Shown here: one piece after another, positions 22,009 to 32,859 of the stretch
How the letters are laid out: every line of letters begins with the position of its first letter
Position numbering within the stretch: the first letter of the stretch is position 1
NCBI GenBank assembly: GCA_010015805.1
Contig: ML978121.1
Coordinates: 434,001-498,000 of the forward strand
Source of the DNA: Rhizodiscina lignyota
Lineage: Eukaryota > Ascomycota > Dothideomycetes > Aulographales > Rhizodiscinaceae
DNA: 64,000 nucleotides
Reading direction: 5' to 3'
Position numbers and translations under genes: made by a program
Notes under the pieces: model-generated
Database searches by the model: none
The model's input: only the letters and a program-made list of their open reading frames with translations
Told to the model about the DNA's origin: nothing

Positions 22009-22767
22009 CTAAAGCCTAGAACCGTGAACAACTTTGTAGTCAACAGCCAGCTCCTGGCCATTATCATTGATGACCAACACTCTAACACTGCCACGGCCAT
22101 TGTCGAAGCTCTCGGTGAGCCTAGCGAGCAAGTCGCTCTGGTCAATGATTGGCAGAGCCTGCTTGACATCGCCAGTCTCGGTCATGGCGACAACGTAGCC
22201 ATCATCACGGATATCCAAAACGCGGTACTGCTTGAAGACGGGGCCAAGCATGTTCTGGACAATGACACTGGGGGCCGGGTTGCTGATGAAAGAGCTCTCC
22301 TCATGCAGCTGCTTGGTGAAGAGGTCGACACCCAGGTAGCGGTGCTGGCCAGTCTGGCTGGAGGTGGTGATGCGGATGACCTGGCAAGGACGGCCCTGCA
22401 AGATGAGCAGGTCACCGATGCGGATGTGGTGGCAGGGGATGGTGATCGTGTTAGGAGGAGCCATCTTGCGAGATTGAGAGACGCTCACAGAAGACTGGAA
22501 GCGAGAAGGAGTAGGTTCGAAGCGGGAAGGGGAAGGCTCGTAGCGGGAAGGAGAGGGCTCGAAGCGAGAAGGAGCTGGGGCAGCGGATGGAACTTGGATT
22601 TCCTTCTCACGGATGACTACGTCCTCACGCTCGATGCGCTCTGGGCGTTCGTGATGGTCGTGGTGGTGGTGGCGAGGTCCGTGGATGGGGTGGAGGATAT
22701 GTTCGGCGGCCCTGTGCAGACCGTGGCGGAAAGAATGATAATGTCCGTCTTCGTCGTAATATCCCAT
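22009..22767 (-). CDS. HEX1: HEX1, major Woronin-body protein
   Basis: From the first ATG in the transcript (22767, MGYYDEDGHYHS) the frame codes 252 residues. After a His-rich region comes the eIF5A-like/S1-like core: TITIPCHHIRIGDLLILQGR, RYLGVDLFTKQLHEESSF and MLGPVFKQYRVLD. It ends VVHGSRL, a PTS1 peroxisome import signal. HEX1 self-assembles into the crystalline core of Woronin bodies, which bud from peroxisomes and plug septal pores after hyphal damage. It occurs only in Pezizomycotina. Between the start and the core are repeats of PSPSRFEP/PTPSRF type (about residues 75-100). The same frame stays open upstream of the ATG through two further exons (see the leader entry). Confidence 0.97.
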   Translation of the reverse strand: MGYYDEDGHYHSFRHGLHRAAEHILHPIHGPRHHHHDHHERPERIEREDVVIREKEIQVPSAAPAPSRFEPSPSRYEPSPSRFEPTPSRFQSSVSVSQSRKMAPPNTITIPCHHIRIGDLLILQGRPCQVIRITTSSQTGQHRYLGVDLFTKQLHEESSFISNPAPSVIVQNMLGPVFKQYRVLDIRDDGYVVAMTETGDVKQALPIIDQSDLLARLTESFDNGRGSVRVLVINDNGQELAVDYKVVHGSRL

Positions 22768-24200
22768 ATCACGCTTGTGCTTGCGCCTAGGTTCTTCAAC
22801 CGTGGTCCGAGTTTCTTCTACTCGGATGTCCCGCGAACCGTTGGTGCGTGGAGCGGTATCTTGACGGAAGTCGACGGTGGTTTTACCGTAACCTCTGCCG
22901 CCTTCGAACTCGGCAGCGAAGGTGGAACCGGTGCGGCGGCGGAAGTCGCGCTCGGTGGTGTCGATGGCAGATCCGGCGAACTGGGATCCGGCCTGAGTTC
23001 CGGCGTACTGAGTAGCCGGGGTGTGGACGGTGTCGAAGTTGCGGTCGTAGGTCTGCTCGCGTTCAACTGTAGACCTCTGCTCGCGACCGTAAGACTTGTC
23101 AGGAACGTCGATCTGAGCGTCGACGTAACGGGAGAAGGGTGCTTGGTAGCTACATAGACAATTGCACGTCAGTGACGCGTTCAAAGCGTGAAGACAAGAA
23201 AAAAAATTCTCGTGGAAGAACACGTCAGGACGGGAAGGAAGGGAGGTAAGCTGTTTTGGCGTTGTTGCCGCGCCAACGCAGACGCCACCCGTGCGCTAGC
23301 GTGTGACTGATCTGCGGCTCAGCAGAAAAGGGGGGAATTGATGTCTCAGCGGCCGGCTCGCTTCCGGCACGGTGCAATTGGGCGAAACTGAAGGGATGAC
23401 TTACCTCTTTTGCCGGGGTACCTCCTGTGGCTCTACGATCTCGACGCGAGGACGGTGTTCACGCTCGCGTCGTTCTTCGCGAGGACGATAGTCGCGTTCG
23501 CGTTCGTAGATGCGTGTTTCTTCCTCGACGCGGGTGGCTGGGCGACGTTCACGGTAGCGGTCCTCTTCGTAGACTTGGACGTCTTCTTCTTCGTGGCGGC
23601 GGTCTCGACGGCTTGGAAGACTTGCGGAAACCGACGTATATTTTGTCTCCTCAAGCCCTTCCCGTCCGACGCGTGAAGTCTGACCTTCTACCTTGACTTG
23701 GGTTGTCTCCTCCTCTTCGACCGATCTCCAGGTCGAGGGGAATGGGCTTGGCGGAATGGGCAGACGGGCGTCTGGAAGGGGGATGGTCAGCCTTTACGTG
23801 TCGCGAAATCGAGTAGCCGGTGTATCCGTAAACACTGAGCGTGCTCTCAGCGGACAGCTCTCGCAATGGCGAAGTGTCGCGTCGAGAGCTCGCAAAACAA
23901 ACTCAGCACGCGAATAGGGGTCGACTTACCAAAGTCCAGGTTGACTGGAGTCGCGGCGTCCTTTCTTGAATGCCTTTCGAACCGTTACAGGAACAATTCG
24001 AAAGGAAGACAAGAAAGAACTTCTTGCTCCTTTGGTGAGAAAGGGGACAAGAGGAACTTGGGTTTCTTAAAGCGTGGCAGTGGCCAGCTTTTGAAGCGTG
24101 ATGTGCAGAAGCTCGGTGAAGCTCGATGCAACGTGAAGGATTGCAATTGGAAGTGAGTTGAAAGAGGGCAGGTGAGAGGTGAGAAATCAAGCAAGCGGGG
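22768..24200 (-). promoter_or_regulatory. Spliced, AUG-free HEX1 leader that is open in frame with HEX1
   Basis: Strong splice signals define introns 23150-23404 (255 nt) and 23772-23929 (158 nt, donor GTAAGT, acceptor CCCTTCCAG). The exonic parts 22768-23149, 23405-23771 and 23930 to about 24200 contain no ATG in any frame. Yet the HEX1 frame is open across both junctions for about 265 codons. The translation is Arg/Glu/Tyr-rich (VYEEDRYRERR, YERERDYRPREERR), unlike random sequence. A CUG with A at -3 and G at +4 lies at 23937-23939, in frame, just before the first intron. Initiation there would give about 505 residues. The 5' end is CT-rich. The transcript start is not determined. Confidence 0.6.
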
Positions 24201-25548
24201 GACGGATTGTGGAGCCTTTTGGCGCTGGCAGGAAACGAGGCTGGGGGGTGAAGGAGAGACAAAACATGGGCACTCAGCAGCTCCCTTAAGTTTGTTTACG
24301 CGAGCCGCGCCGCCCTCATCGGGCCTAGCGCCGAGCTGCCCCGGTCGGCTTCACGTGTGCATGAGCGCCGACTGCTGCCACGGAAACGCGCTCGCACGTC
24401 TTCCCTGCGCTCTCGAGTTCATGTGGCATTCAGCATCTCTTTGCAATGTGATTTCATTTCTTTGCCGTGTAATCTCCCGCTCAGAGCTCCCGCTTGCGTT
24501 TTCAGAACGTATCGGTGCGTCGACGATGCTGTTTGCCAACGCTCCACCACCGCCCTCCACGCCTCGCCGACGCGGACATCCCAGTGGCTCGCACGTTCCC
24601 GTTGGTCGTGGTCCAATATGACTGGACGTCTTTCCAATGCCGCCTGCAGTCGTGCCCCATCGCCGCGCAGGTGGATGGGCCTTCCTCAGCTGAAGTGTCA
24701 GCGAGCTTTGGCACTGTTCTGCGGAGCTCTACCAGCCTCTTCGTCGCTGGTGCAGCTGCAATTGGAGAGGCAGGGATGCGAGCTTCTGCACGCCATGCAC
24801 CAGCTGCAGATTCGTGCAGATTCGTCCAGGGAAGCTCCCCCAGCCTGACGACTTTGCAGGCTGCGAAGAGGCCGCGCAAGACTCTGTACAACGCGTTTTG
24901 AAATGCTGTAAGAATCAATTCTGGAATGGTCTCGAGCTTATTTCTCTGGGCACGGCTTTTGCGTTCGTGCTTCATGGAGTTGTGGCTGGGGCCGCCTTTA
25001 TGCACGCCGCAGCTACCACTTTTGCAAGAGCACGTTCTGTGCAAGATCGTCCTCGACGAACATTATGGTTGTCCAGCCTCTCACAGAAAGATGGCAGTCT
25101 TGGTGATCTAACTCCTGGTTTTCTTGTGGAGCCTTCCTCTCGGCCCAAACGCATCGCTGCCCTACGGTTTGAGCAAATGAGCAGCCTCCATATACTAGTG
25201 AAGTCGTGCAACAAATTTCCAACCATATTCACGAGAGAGATCACTTCTTAAACGTGGCTACGTAAAGAGTCGATGGCCTTGACAAGCCATCTCAGTTTTT
25301 TGAATGTCTCTTTGTATCAGCGAAGCTACGTAGGACTGGATATCTCAATGCTAAGTTCTACTAACAGTTCCACAGTGCTCATGACTGTGACATAAATTTT
25401 TAGGTGCTCATGCTCTTCGTCGTCCATGCTACGTCACGGTCATAGTCCATTCACGCGTTCCATAACTCCTCAAACTCCTTCCAGTCTGCGAAGACGACGA
25501 CCATAGGCATCACAGGCTTGTATAGAGTATCACAGCCAGCTGTCCCCC
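24201..25548. other. GC-rich intergenic region with overlapping open frames
   Basis: Several frames of 130-180 codons overlap on both strands between 24357 and 25251 (for example minus 24502-25044). None has recognisable motifs, and their overlap suggests compositional openness rather than genes. The left end should hold the HEX1 promoter. Confidence 0.4.
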
Positions 25549-26613
25549 TCATGATCCATTTGCAATCTTTCCTGTGTCCACGCCTGATGCCACGGCTCCT
25601 CCATTCGTCTCATTCTTCAAGCCTATCCCCTGTTCATTGCTCAACGCAATTATCTCCTTCAACATCGCCTCCCTGACATCCGCCATCAAAGTATCAACGT
25701 CAGCGCCCGTAAGGCCTTTCGTCTCAAATGGCTTGAGCACTTTTATCGGTATTCTGCCGGCGCGGAAGATCTTGCGCTTGAAGTTGAGGATGTTGGAGTA
25801 GTTCGCAACGACGGCGGGAACGATCGGGACTTGGGCTTGGATCGCAAGGTGGAATGCTCCCTTCTTGAAGGGGAGCAGCTTTGGTTCGATGGCGTACGAT
25901 CGGGTGCCTTCGGGGAAGATGTACACGCTCTGCCGCGACCGGTGCATTTCTTTGACCGCCGAATCGAAAACTGCTATTGAGCCCGAGCGGTTCTTACGAT
26001 CGATGAAGACCGTCTTCGACAGCGCCACTATGTAGTCTGTTAGCCATTCCACCCTCCAAATGCGTATCTTTCGTCTCAACTTACTAAACTGTCCAAGAAA
26101 AGGTACCCACTTGAGGCTCTTCTTCGCCGTGACGCTGCAATACTGCGGCCACACCGTCGCCAGCATCAGCACATCCAGCTCCGTCTGGTGATTGCCCATG
26201 AACACCGCCGGCCGAATCTTCAACCACTCCCCGCCCTCTTTACCCTCCTTCCCGCCCGCTCCTTTCCCGCCAAATGCCCATCCTTGCCCCTCGTTGACGA
26301 TGTCAAACCATACGCCTGTTACCAGCCACATTGCGTACTTGAAGCTGCGAGCGGTCGTCCACTGAGCCAAGCCACCGTAGCCAACCAGGCGCAGACATAT
26401 TGATGCGACGACGCCGTAGCTTGCGCAGAGGCAGAGTGCGCCGATGGAGGCGAGGATGCGCGCCCAGAAGCAGAACGCTTGGTGAGGCTGTTGCAGCGCT
26501 GCGGATGTGGGTGCGCCATTAGGAGGAGCTGTGAAATGCGCGGCAGCGAAGAGAGCTGTTGTTACGCCGACATAGAAGAGCAGGATGTATGCGAGGATCG
26601 AAAGGAGGGACAT
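25549..26613 (-). CDS. SLC1: 1-acyl-sn-glycerol-3-phosphate acyltransferase
   Basis: The coding region starts at ATG 26613. A 57-nt intron at 26028-26084 (GTAAGT to CATAG) is open and in phase, so it is invisible in a plain ORF. Splicing it gives FLGQFMALSKTVFIDRK, the expected family block, and 335 residues. Two N-terminal membrane segments (LLSILAYILLFYVGV and a second near residues 50-75) are followed by the acyltransferase motifs NHQTELD (HX4D) and FPEGTRS. A glycine/lysine/glutamate-rich insert (GGKGAGGKEGKEGGE) precedes motif I. The enzyme acylates lysophosphatidic acid to phosphatidic acid at the ER or lipid droplets. Retention of the intron would insert 19 residues between motif I and motif II. 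Confidence 0.92.
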   Translation of the reverse strand: MSLLSILAYILLFYVGVTTALFAAAHFTAPPNGAPTSAALQQPHQAFCFWARILASIGALCLCASYGVVASICLRLVGYGGLAQWTTARSFKYAMWLVTGVWFDIVNEGQGWAFGGKGAGGKEGKEGGEWLKIRPAVFMGNHQTELDVLMLATVWPQYCSVTAKKSLKWVPFLGQFSKLRRKIRIWRVEWLTDYIVALSKTVFIDRKNRSGSIAVFDSAVKEMHRSRQSVYIFPEGTRSYAIEPKLLPFKKGAFHLAIQAQVPIVPAVVANYSNILNFKRKIFRAGRIPIKVLKPFETKGLTGADVDTLMADVREAMLKEIIALSNEQGIGLKNETNGGAVASGVDTGKIANGS

Positions 26614-27209
26614 TGCGCGCCAATTGGAGTTGGAGATGGACTTCGGATTAGCCAGTCAGATAGAGATTTAAAGGAGAGATTGGACATAGGGTCTATGAGG
26701 AAGAGGCCATGAGTCCAGGATGTCTCATGGGGTTTGGCAGTTGAGATGTTGAACAGACCGACTATTTTTTGCTGGGATACAGGGTTGAAAGACGCACACT
26801 GGCATGTGAGCGGATCCGGAGGCTTGGCAATGACGATGGTAAATTGGAGATGGGACAGAGTGATTTCTAGCAACGTGAGATTCCTAGGGCCCCGCAATGC
26901 TTTATATGTATGGGGTGGCACAGGGTTAAATTCTGCTCAATAATGTATTACCAGCCCAAGTGACCGGATCGCTCATCACACGCCAGTCCGCGTGACTACT
27001 CTTATGGTACAATTCCATCACCTCTCATCGACGAACCCAACCTTTTAAAACGCCGTGCAAATGCAGCCCAAAGCGCCACTCAATGCTCGCTAACTTGGTA
27101 TAATGCAGTCCAAAATCATGCTGCGACGCCGCATCATGCAAAATGCTGGAGCATGCTGTAGGGAAGTCTCGCTTTGGGGTGTACGACAGTACAGAGCAAA
27201 GCACATATC
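26614..27209. other. Intergenic region
   Basis: SLC1 promoter side and APC3 3' side. No extra gene was recognised. Confidence 0.45.
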
Positions 27210-29820
27210 TTACATGATGTCCTCATCATCGTAGTCATCATCGTCTTCGTCCAAAACTTCCATCTGCTCTTTGACGTATGGTGCAGCCTAGTAGTCCTCG
27301 TTAGCAGCGACTCCATTGAAGCTTCGAAAGACGTGCCTTTGGATCAAGATTCATGGCAATCGTGAAATGCCTAATCGCGTTCGTCTTATCCCTAACGATC
27401 TTGTAAACCCGGCCCAGCATGAAATGCACATTCGCAGAGTCTGGTGCAAGATCTTTGAGGACCTCTAGCTCTGCCAATGCATCCTTCGGTCTCCGAAGGT
27501 TCATGAGACAACGAGCTTTCTTCTCTCTGGCGTGACGCGCATAAGCCGACTTTGGGTCCAGATCGCATGCATGAGCATATTGGACAAGAGCCGCTTGGGG
27601 CTTCCTCATCTTTTCAAGAACCTTTGAAGTACATCAGTACCGAGTCTAGCAACGAGTACATGGCGTGAACTTACCGTGCCAATACAGCCGATCAGAACTG
27701 GATTAGTCGGATTGATTTGATATGCTGATCTATAGTGCTTCTCCGCAACGTCATACTTTCCAAGCTTTTCGTAGACCTGACCAAGGCCATACCATCCGTT
27801 GTAATGTCTGTGGTCTGCCGAAATGGCGCATCGGTAGGCATACAAGGCCTTGTCGAACTCTTCGTTCTCCACATGCTCGTGTCCTTGGAGAGTGAAAGCG
27901 TAAGCAAAGCCCGGATCCAGCTGCGTGGCGCGCTTGAAGCATTTCACTGCCTGGTCATGATCGCGTGAAAGTGAAAAAGAGTTGCCAATCGCACACCATG
28001 ATTGTGGCGACAACCGATCCTGATCGATCAGCTCATGGGAAAGGTATGCGAGATCCATCTCCTTGCGAAGGTGCCAAAGCACCGTCGAGTACACTTCCAT
28101 GTCCTCCATTAGAGCTGGCGCTATCTTTCTGATCCGCGCAAAGACCTCTTCAGCCTCCGCATACTGTTGTCTCTCATAATATGCTTTGCCAATGTGTGAA
28201 AGAACCCATGGCGTCTCTCGTTGTTGAGGCGATACAGACGCAAAGGCTTGCAATGCAGCTTGACACTGATATCTACTCAACTGGTAGTAGCCATTGCCAA
28301 GTTTTGCAAACAGATCCAGGATCCATTGCAATCCTTCGTGTTCTGTACCAGCATCAACATGTGGTTGTATCGTCTTCTTCGGAAGCGTAGATGTGACACT
28401 TGCGATGCTTGGTGCTCGCGACAGTTCTCTCTTTTCCGGCTCCATGTTCTGGATGTGATTGCGATTCCCGCTAACTACTCGACCAACTTGAGTTGATCTG
28501 CCCTTCGTTCCGGTGGCTTTGGCCTTTTTGAGCTCACGCTTATCCGTGGACTCTGCAGCTTTCGCAACATTCGTCGTCGATTTGCTGCTCGATGGTCTGA
28601 TTTGACTGAACAATCGGGCACTTCTTCGCTGCGGTGCAGCTGCCGGGTCTGGATTTGACGATACGGATGCCGGGATATGCCCAGATACCGTTCGTTTGTG
28701 ATTGTTTGATGCTGTTGTAGGGCGTGTAATGTCGCTCTCAAAGCTTCCATTCACATCCTTAACTCTTCCACGCCCTGTGGTCGTTAACTTCATTTTTGGA
28801 GCGTCAGAATCAGGTAGTAGCGCTTGTAGCGTCCGTGTTTTACGCATCGGCGCTTGTGGAGGATCGTTCCCAGAATAACCAATGCTATTATCTCCCATGA
28901 TGATGTCCTCGTCGTTGGCGAAGCTATTCGCGGTTGGCGTATCCCAATCAGACAGAGGCGCGTTTCCGTTTGCCGAAGGGAGCATCCCATTTAAACGTGA
29001 CAGTAATCCTGAGCCTCCGTGATTTAGACCCGGATCACCCGCCGTCCTCACAGGATTGAAGGGGTCATTTCCCGGAGTCGAGACCGATAACTGAGAAGTC
29101 GCTGGTTGTTGCGAATCATTCTGATCTTCACTGATCGTTAATGCTGAGAGACATGACTGCATCTCAGGCGTCATCCTGAAGATGTTTGAGCTTCGTAGGG
29201 GGACACCTTTTCCAGTTAGAAATATGTTCGGTGGTCATCCAGGAATGGCCATACCTGAAGCACAAAGATCCTCAAAGGCATCCCACATGAAAGGATTAGC
29301 CTTAAGCGCCGCTGCAGAGAAATCCGCAGCCTTCTTCAGATCTCCATGGGCCTTCCAAAGCTTACCCAGCAGTGCGTATACTGCCGCTGCGTCAGGTACA
29401 TGTCGTCGTGATGTGTCGCTGTGCTTGTCTGGATCGCAAATCAGTCTACGATGCACACTTCCATTAACGACCATTTAACCCACTCCAATGGTTCCTCATC
29501 GCCCACTGCCCTCTTGATCTCTCCAGGGCCATGATGCCGTCTGAATATTGCTCCAAAGCAAGGCAGGCTTGCGCAAATACGTATGAACAACCCAGGTGTG
29601 ACCCACGCACAGCTCTGTCTCGGCTGTATTCGTATGCCGCCTTCATCCTCCCCAACCGGAGGTGGCACAGCGCAAGAAGGTGAATCGAGTCGCCATTCCG
29701 AGGGTCCAAGGCGTGCAACCGCCCTGCTACGAATAGCGCATTTTGTGTAAGGTCGTTATCGAGGTGATAGAAGATTATTTGCCGCAGCTGGGGCGCTACA
29801 GCCGGGTTCGAAGGAGACAT
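27210..29820 (-). CDS. CDC27: Anaphase-promoting complex subunit 3 (Cdc27/BimA)
   Basis: Five exons: 29484-29820, 29255-29428, 27675-29206, 27337-27621 and 27210-27287. The introns are 55, 48, 53 and 49 nt and the product has 801 residues. The first two junctions restore RNHWNKHSDTSRRHVPDAAAV and LCASGVPLRSSNIF, typical of the N-terminal TPR block. A disordered Ser/Thr-rich middle of about 300 residues follows. A long C-terminal TPR array comes next (ARIRKIAPALMEDMEVYSTV, LSPQSWCAIGNSFSL, HEHVENEEFDKALYAYR, YNGWYGLGQVYEKLGKY). The last intron has a GC donor (AAG|GCACGT), a perfect CTAAC branch site and TAG acceptor, giving DPKAAPYVKEQMEVL and an acidic tail. Cdc27 is a scaffold of the APC/C ubiquitin ligase that binds Cdh1/Cdc20 IR tails. 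Confidence 0.95.
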
Positions 29821-30500
29821 GGTGGTGCCGATCTGCGGAGTCTTGTGTTGAGGAAGGCGTTACGCTGCCAACAGCAAACTAGATCGACTAGAAAGAAAAC
29901 AAGAGCCGGTCGAAGAAGCGATCCCAGATCATGGAGTTGGTATTGTTCTCAATCATTGACGCGGAATTACGCTTCTGACGGACGCAACTCGACAAAGCTA
30001 ACTGCGAACCGTGAGAGCAAAGCGCCGACAGAATGACTGAGTGCCCACAGTTGGCGTCAGAGAGAACACTGAAGACACAACATGGACCAAGATGTTGCGT
30101 GAGAAGTGTCAAGGCGTTGGTTGCGCCATTGTTTAAGCAGCGTCGCGCCGGTGATGGAGATGTTGTGATGGCGGCGACTGGGCGAACCGCTCGAGAGCAA
30201 GGATGTGCTCGGAACAGAGTAACCCCGGCCCGCCCCGCCATGCGATTTTCCTCGCTGGGCGGCTGTCGTGTCGTCACATTGAATGCCAGCCATTGTTTTC
30301 AGGGTTTCACCATGCAGGTTGATGGGATCGCAAAGAGCTCCGTGACATTGCTCCAGCCGAGAACGTGAAAGGGTCGATTTTCAGAGAGAATTCCATACAC
30401 CGCAGTAATACTCGTGTTTTGCCCGTACGAAGCAGTACATACTTTCGATATCATTAGCACGCGACCATTTGAGGCGTTCCTGTGATCAATCACACCAATC
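29821..30500. promoter_or_regulatory. Divergent promoter region between CDC27 and SND2
   Basis: 680 bp separate two divergently transcribed housekeeping genes. No coding frame with support was found, and no specific motif is claimed. Confidence 0.5.
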
Positions 30501-31140
30501 ATGGCCAAGGTAAGTCAAATGTATGCATTTCATATTTAAAGGGAAAATACTGAGATAGACCTAGAAAGCAGCAAAGACGTTAGCGGCGCGAAATACCCAA
30601 CGTCTAAACATCACTCTGGTCGCAAGTCTCGTCATCCATGGATCGTTCTGGCTACTTCGTCTGCTCGTCTTCCGCAAATCTTTTACCCGTGCGACACTTG
30701 TACGATATGTAGTCCTGTCAGCACCTTCCCTAATCATCCAGTTTTGGTTCGAGCGTATTGCTCGCCCAAGCTATGGCCCTTCCGGTGAAGTCCGCCGCAG
30801 TGGCGAGGATCTGGAGGCCAAGGGGCTGACCGAATGGATGTGGGACGTGTTGTACTGGACGTACGGTTGTATTTTTTTAGTATCATTACTTGGGGACTGG
30901 GCGTGGTGGTTATGGGTAAGTCGCAATCCGACTCGTTTCGTTGTAAGGAATCTAACGGCATAGGCTATCATTCCTCTGTATTCAGCGTATCTAGCATACA
31001 CGACTTTCACTGGCGCAAGGCAAAGTATGGCTGGTCTTGCTGGATCAGGTGGGGGGGATGATGGTGCTTCGGCAAGCCAGGGGAGCAAGAGACAGCAGAA
31101 GATGGAGAAGAGGGGAGGGCAGAAGGTCCAATATCGATAG
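30501..31140 (+). CDS. SND2: SRP-independent targeting protein SND2 / TMEM208 homolog
   Basis: Exon 1 is only 9 nt (ATG GCC AAG, 30501-30509). Exons 2 (30565-30915) and 3 (30964-31140) complete 178 residues. The N-terminus reads MAKKAAKTLAARNTQRLN, typical of the family, and is correct only with the 3-codon first exon. Hydrophobic segments are at about residues 20-37 (ITLVASLVIHGSFWLLRL), 50-65 (YVVLSAPSLIIQFW), and a pair around FLVSLLGDWAWWLWAIIPLYSAYLAY that spans the second splice site. The tail is charged. SND2 is an ER membrane protein of the SND pathway, which inserts proteins with internal or C-terminal membrane segments. Confidence 0.9.
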
Positions 31141-31617
31141 ATTTCGTGGCATATATCCTTCCTGCTGAATGGGACCCGTTGAATGGCTTCGAGCTCCCGG
31201 TATACCAAGATGCACAAGCCATCTAGTTATGGTTGTACTGTGGGAAGACCTCTACTTCTCACGCGACGTATTCACCGCTGCGCCAGTAGACAACATCAAA
31301 TTGTGCCATGCGTCCAAAACCCATCATCCATGGCATTCGACATAAGTGTCCTCCGGGGTGATAAAACCGTTGGCCATCTGGTAAGATATAACGCTTACGA
31401 GCGGGCAGCTCTTGCTCTTCAAGCTAGGTGGGAGTATATCTGACAGCTTGGTTCTAGGTTTTCTGGAGTTCATGCGATAATGGCGAAAACATTGTATGAT
31501 TGTATGATTGATTGGTTATGAGGCTGCATATCACGGCTGCCTACTGGTCCGAAAGCTGTTCCTGGCCTTTCTGCACCTCTGAACCCATGTTAAGAGCTTT
31601 ACTACTCTATGTTACGA
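31141..31617. other. Convergent intergenic region
   Basis: 3' sides of SND2 and the first BTB gene. Nothing recognised. Confidence 0.45.
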
Positions 31618-32550
31618 TCAGCAGTCGTCTGCATCATGCCATCGTCTAGTCCCACTACCCTCATTGGGGCACGCTGTACTGAAGTTGAACTCCAGAAGAT
31701 CGAATGCGAGGGCCTTCGTCTCTCGAACAATAGCGTTGAGTGCTTGTCCACCAACCAGATGCATCGACTCCCCCAAGGTACTGACAACGATATTTCGAAG
31801 TCCCCGGTCGGAGTCGGGCGTCATCGAATAGACAATCGGAATCGACTCAACGAAGGACGAATGGTGAGAGCATTTCTTGACCACGGCATCGTATTTACGC
31901 TCCGCGGCTTTCTTTAGTCCTGGTATGTCGTAATAGTCGGCAATTGCATACATCAAGGCATGCGTGACTGGACTGGACGCCTCAGGCCCACGTTTTCCCG
32001 GTGGCACATACGTGCGGTTTCCACTAGCACCTTCATCGGTGAGGTAGTCGAAGTGATAGAAGTAGTAGATCATCTGCATGGAAGTGTTAGCACTTCTCCC
32101 CTTCTAAATATCAAGGAGGGGCCTGGAGAGTAAAACAAATAGTCGGCCAGCAGGCAAGCTGCAAAGGAAGGAGGAGATTACAAACATGAGTGATCAGTTT
32201 CGGATCCGCGGCCGGCACATCAATATTGATATCATTCAGGACGATCTCATTCTTGCTACTCTCCTGTATCAACACGTCAATTTATAATGCAATTACAGTT
32301 TAATGTAATTGAATGTTTACACACCTTCCAACCAAATTTGCACGCGTTGGTCAGGAACGTGGACTGAGGGCAGACGACCAGTTTGTGAACCGGAAATTTC
32401 ACGTCACCGCAGATGATAGTCAAGTCTGCGTAGTTGTGTGTTTTGTAGAGCCTAGTGCTGAGAGTTAGTTTAGGACTGATGTTGATTGCAAATTGCTTAC
32501 TTGTCATAGCATTGTAAGAGGGCTTTGCAGGAGCAATCTGTTGCAGCCAT
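31618..32550 (-). CDS. BTB/POZ domain protein, copy A
   Basis: Four exons: 32501-32550, 32325-32451, 32186-32263 and 31618-32073. The introns are 49, 61 and 112 nt, the last with donor GTTTGT. The product has 236 residues. The BTB fold is visible in LYKTHNYADLTIICGDVKF, PVHKLVVCPQSTFLTNACKF and, across the last junction, ITHMIYYFYHFDYL. ALMYAIADYYDIPGLKKAAE is the region after the BTB core. BTB proteins of this small type are expanded in Dothideomycetes and mediate dimerisation or cullin-3 binding, but targets are unknown. A paralog lies 3 kb away on the same strand. Confidence 0.85.
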
Positions 32551-32859
32551 GGTCTCTAAACCGAGTTTCAGAAGAGACCGTAGTGTTTGAAGGAAAGATG
32601 CAGAAGGCAAGGTTGTGGGCGAATATATATAACACGGCAACTGCCGGGGTATGAAAGGCGCGTGAGTCTTCCAGAGTGAATCAGCTCGTTAGGCAAGACG
32701 TTTGGACGTGTGAATATTGGAAGTGTAAAGAGTCTTCAGGAAAGCTTTGCATTGATTCGATCAAAAGAAGTAACCCTGAGTAAACTTGAAAGAGTTGCGG
32801 CACAAGTCCTGAGATGAAAGTGACACCATGCGCCTTTCCCAGGCCGTGTTCTTTCAGAT
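32551..32859. promoter_or_regulatory. Upstream region of BTB copy A
   Basis: About 300 bp between the BTB start and the 3' end of the next minus-strand frame. No motif is claimed. Confidence 0.35.

Noticed and set aside
22024-23157. A 377-codon plus-strand frame opposite HEX1
   Set aside because: It is the antisense of the HEX1 exon, and its residues mirror HEX1 codon bias.
24502-25044. A 180-codon minus-strand frame and several overlapping frames on the other strand
   Set aside because: At least four overlapping frames are open in the same GC-rich stretch. None shows motifs, splice signals or a plausible composition.
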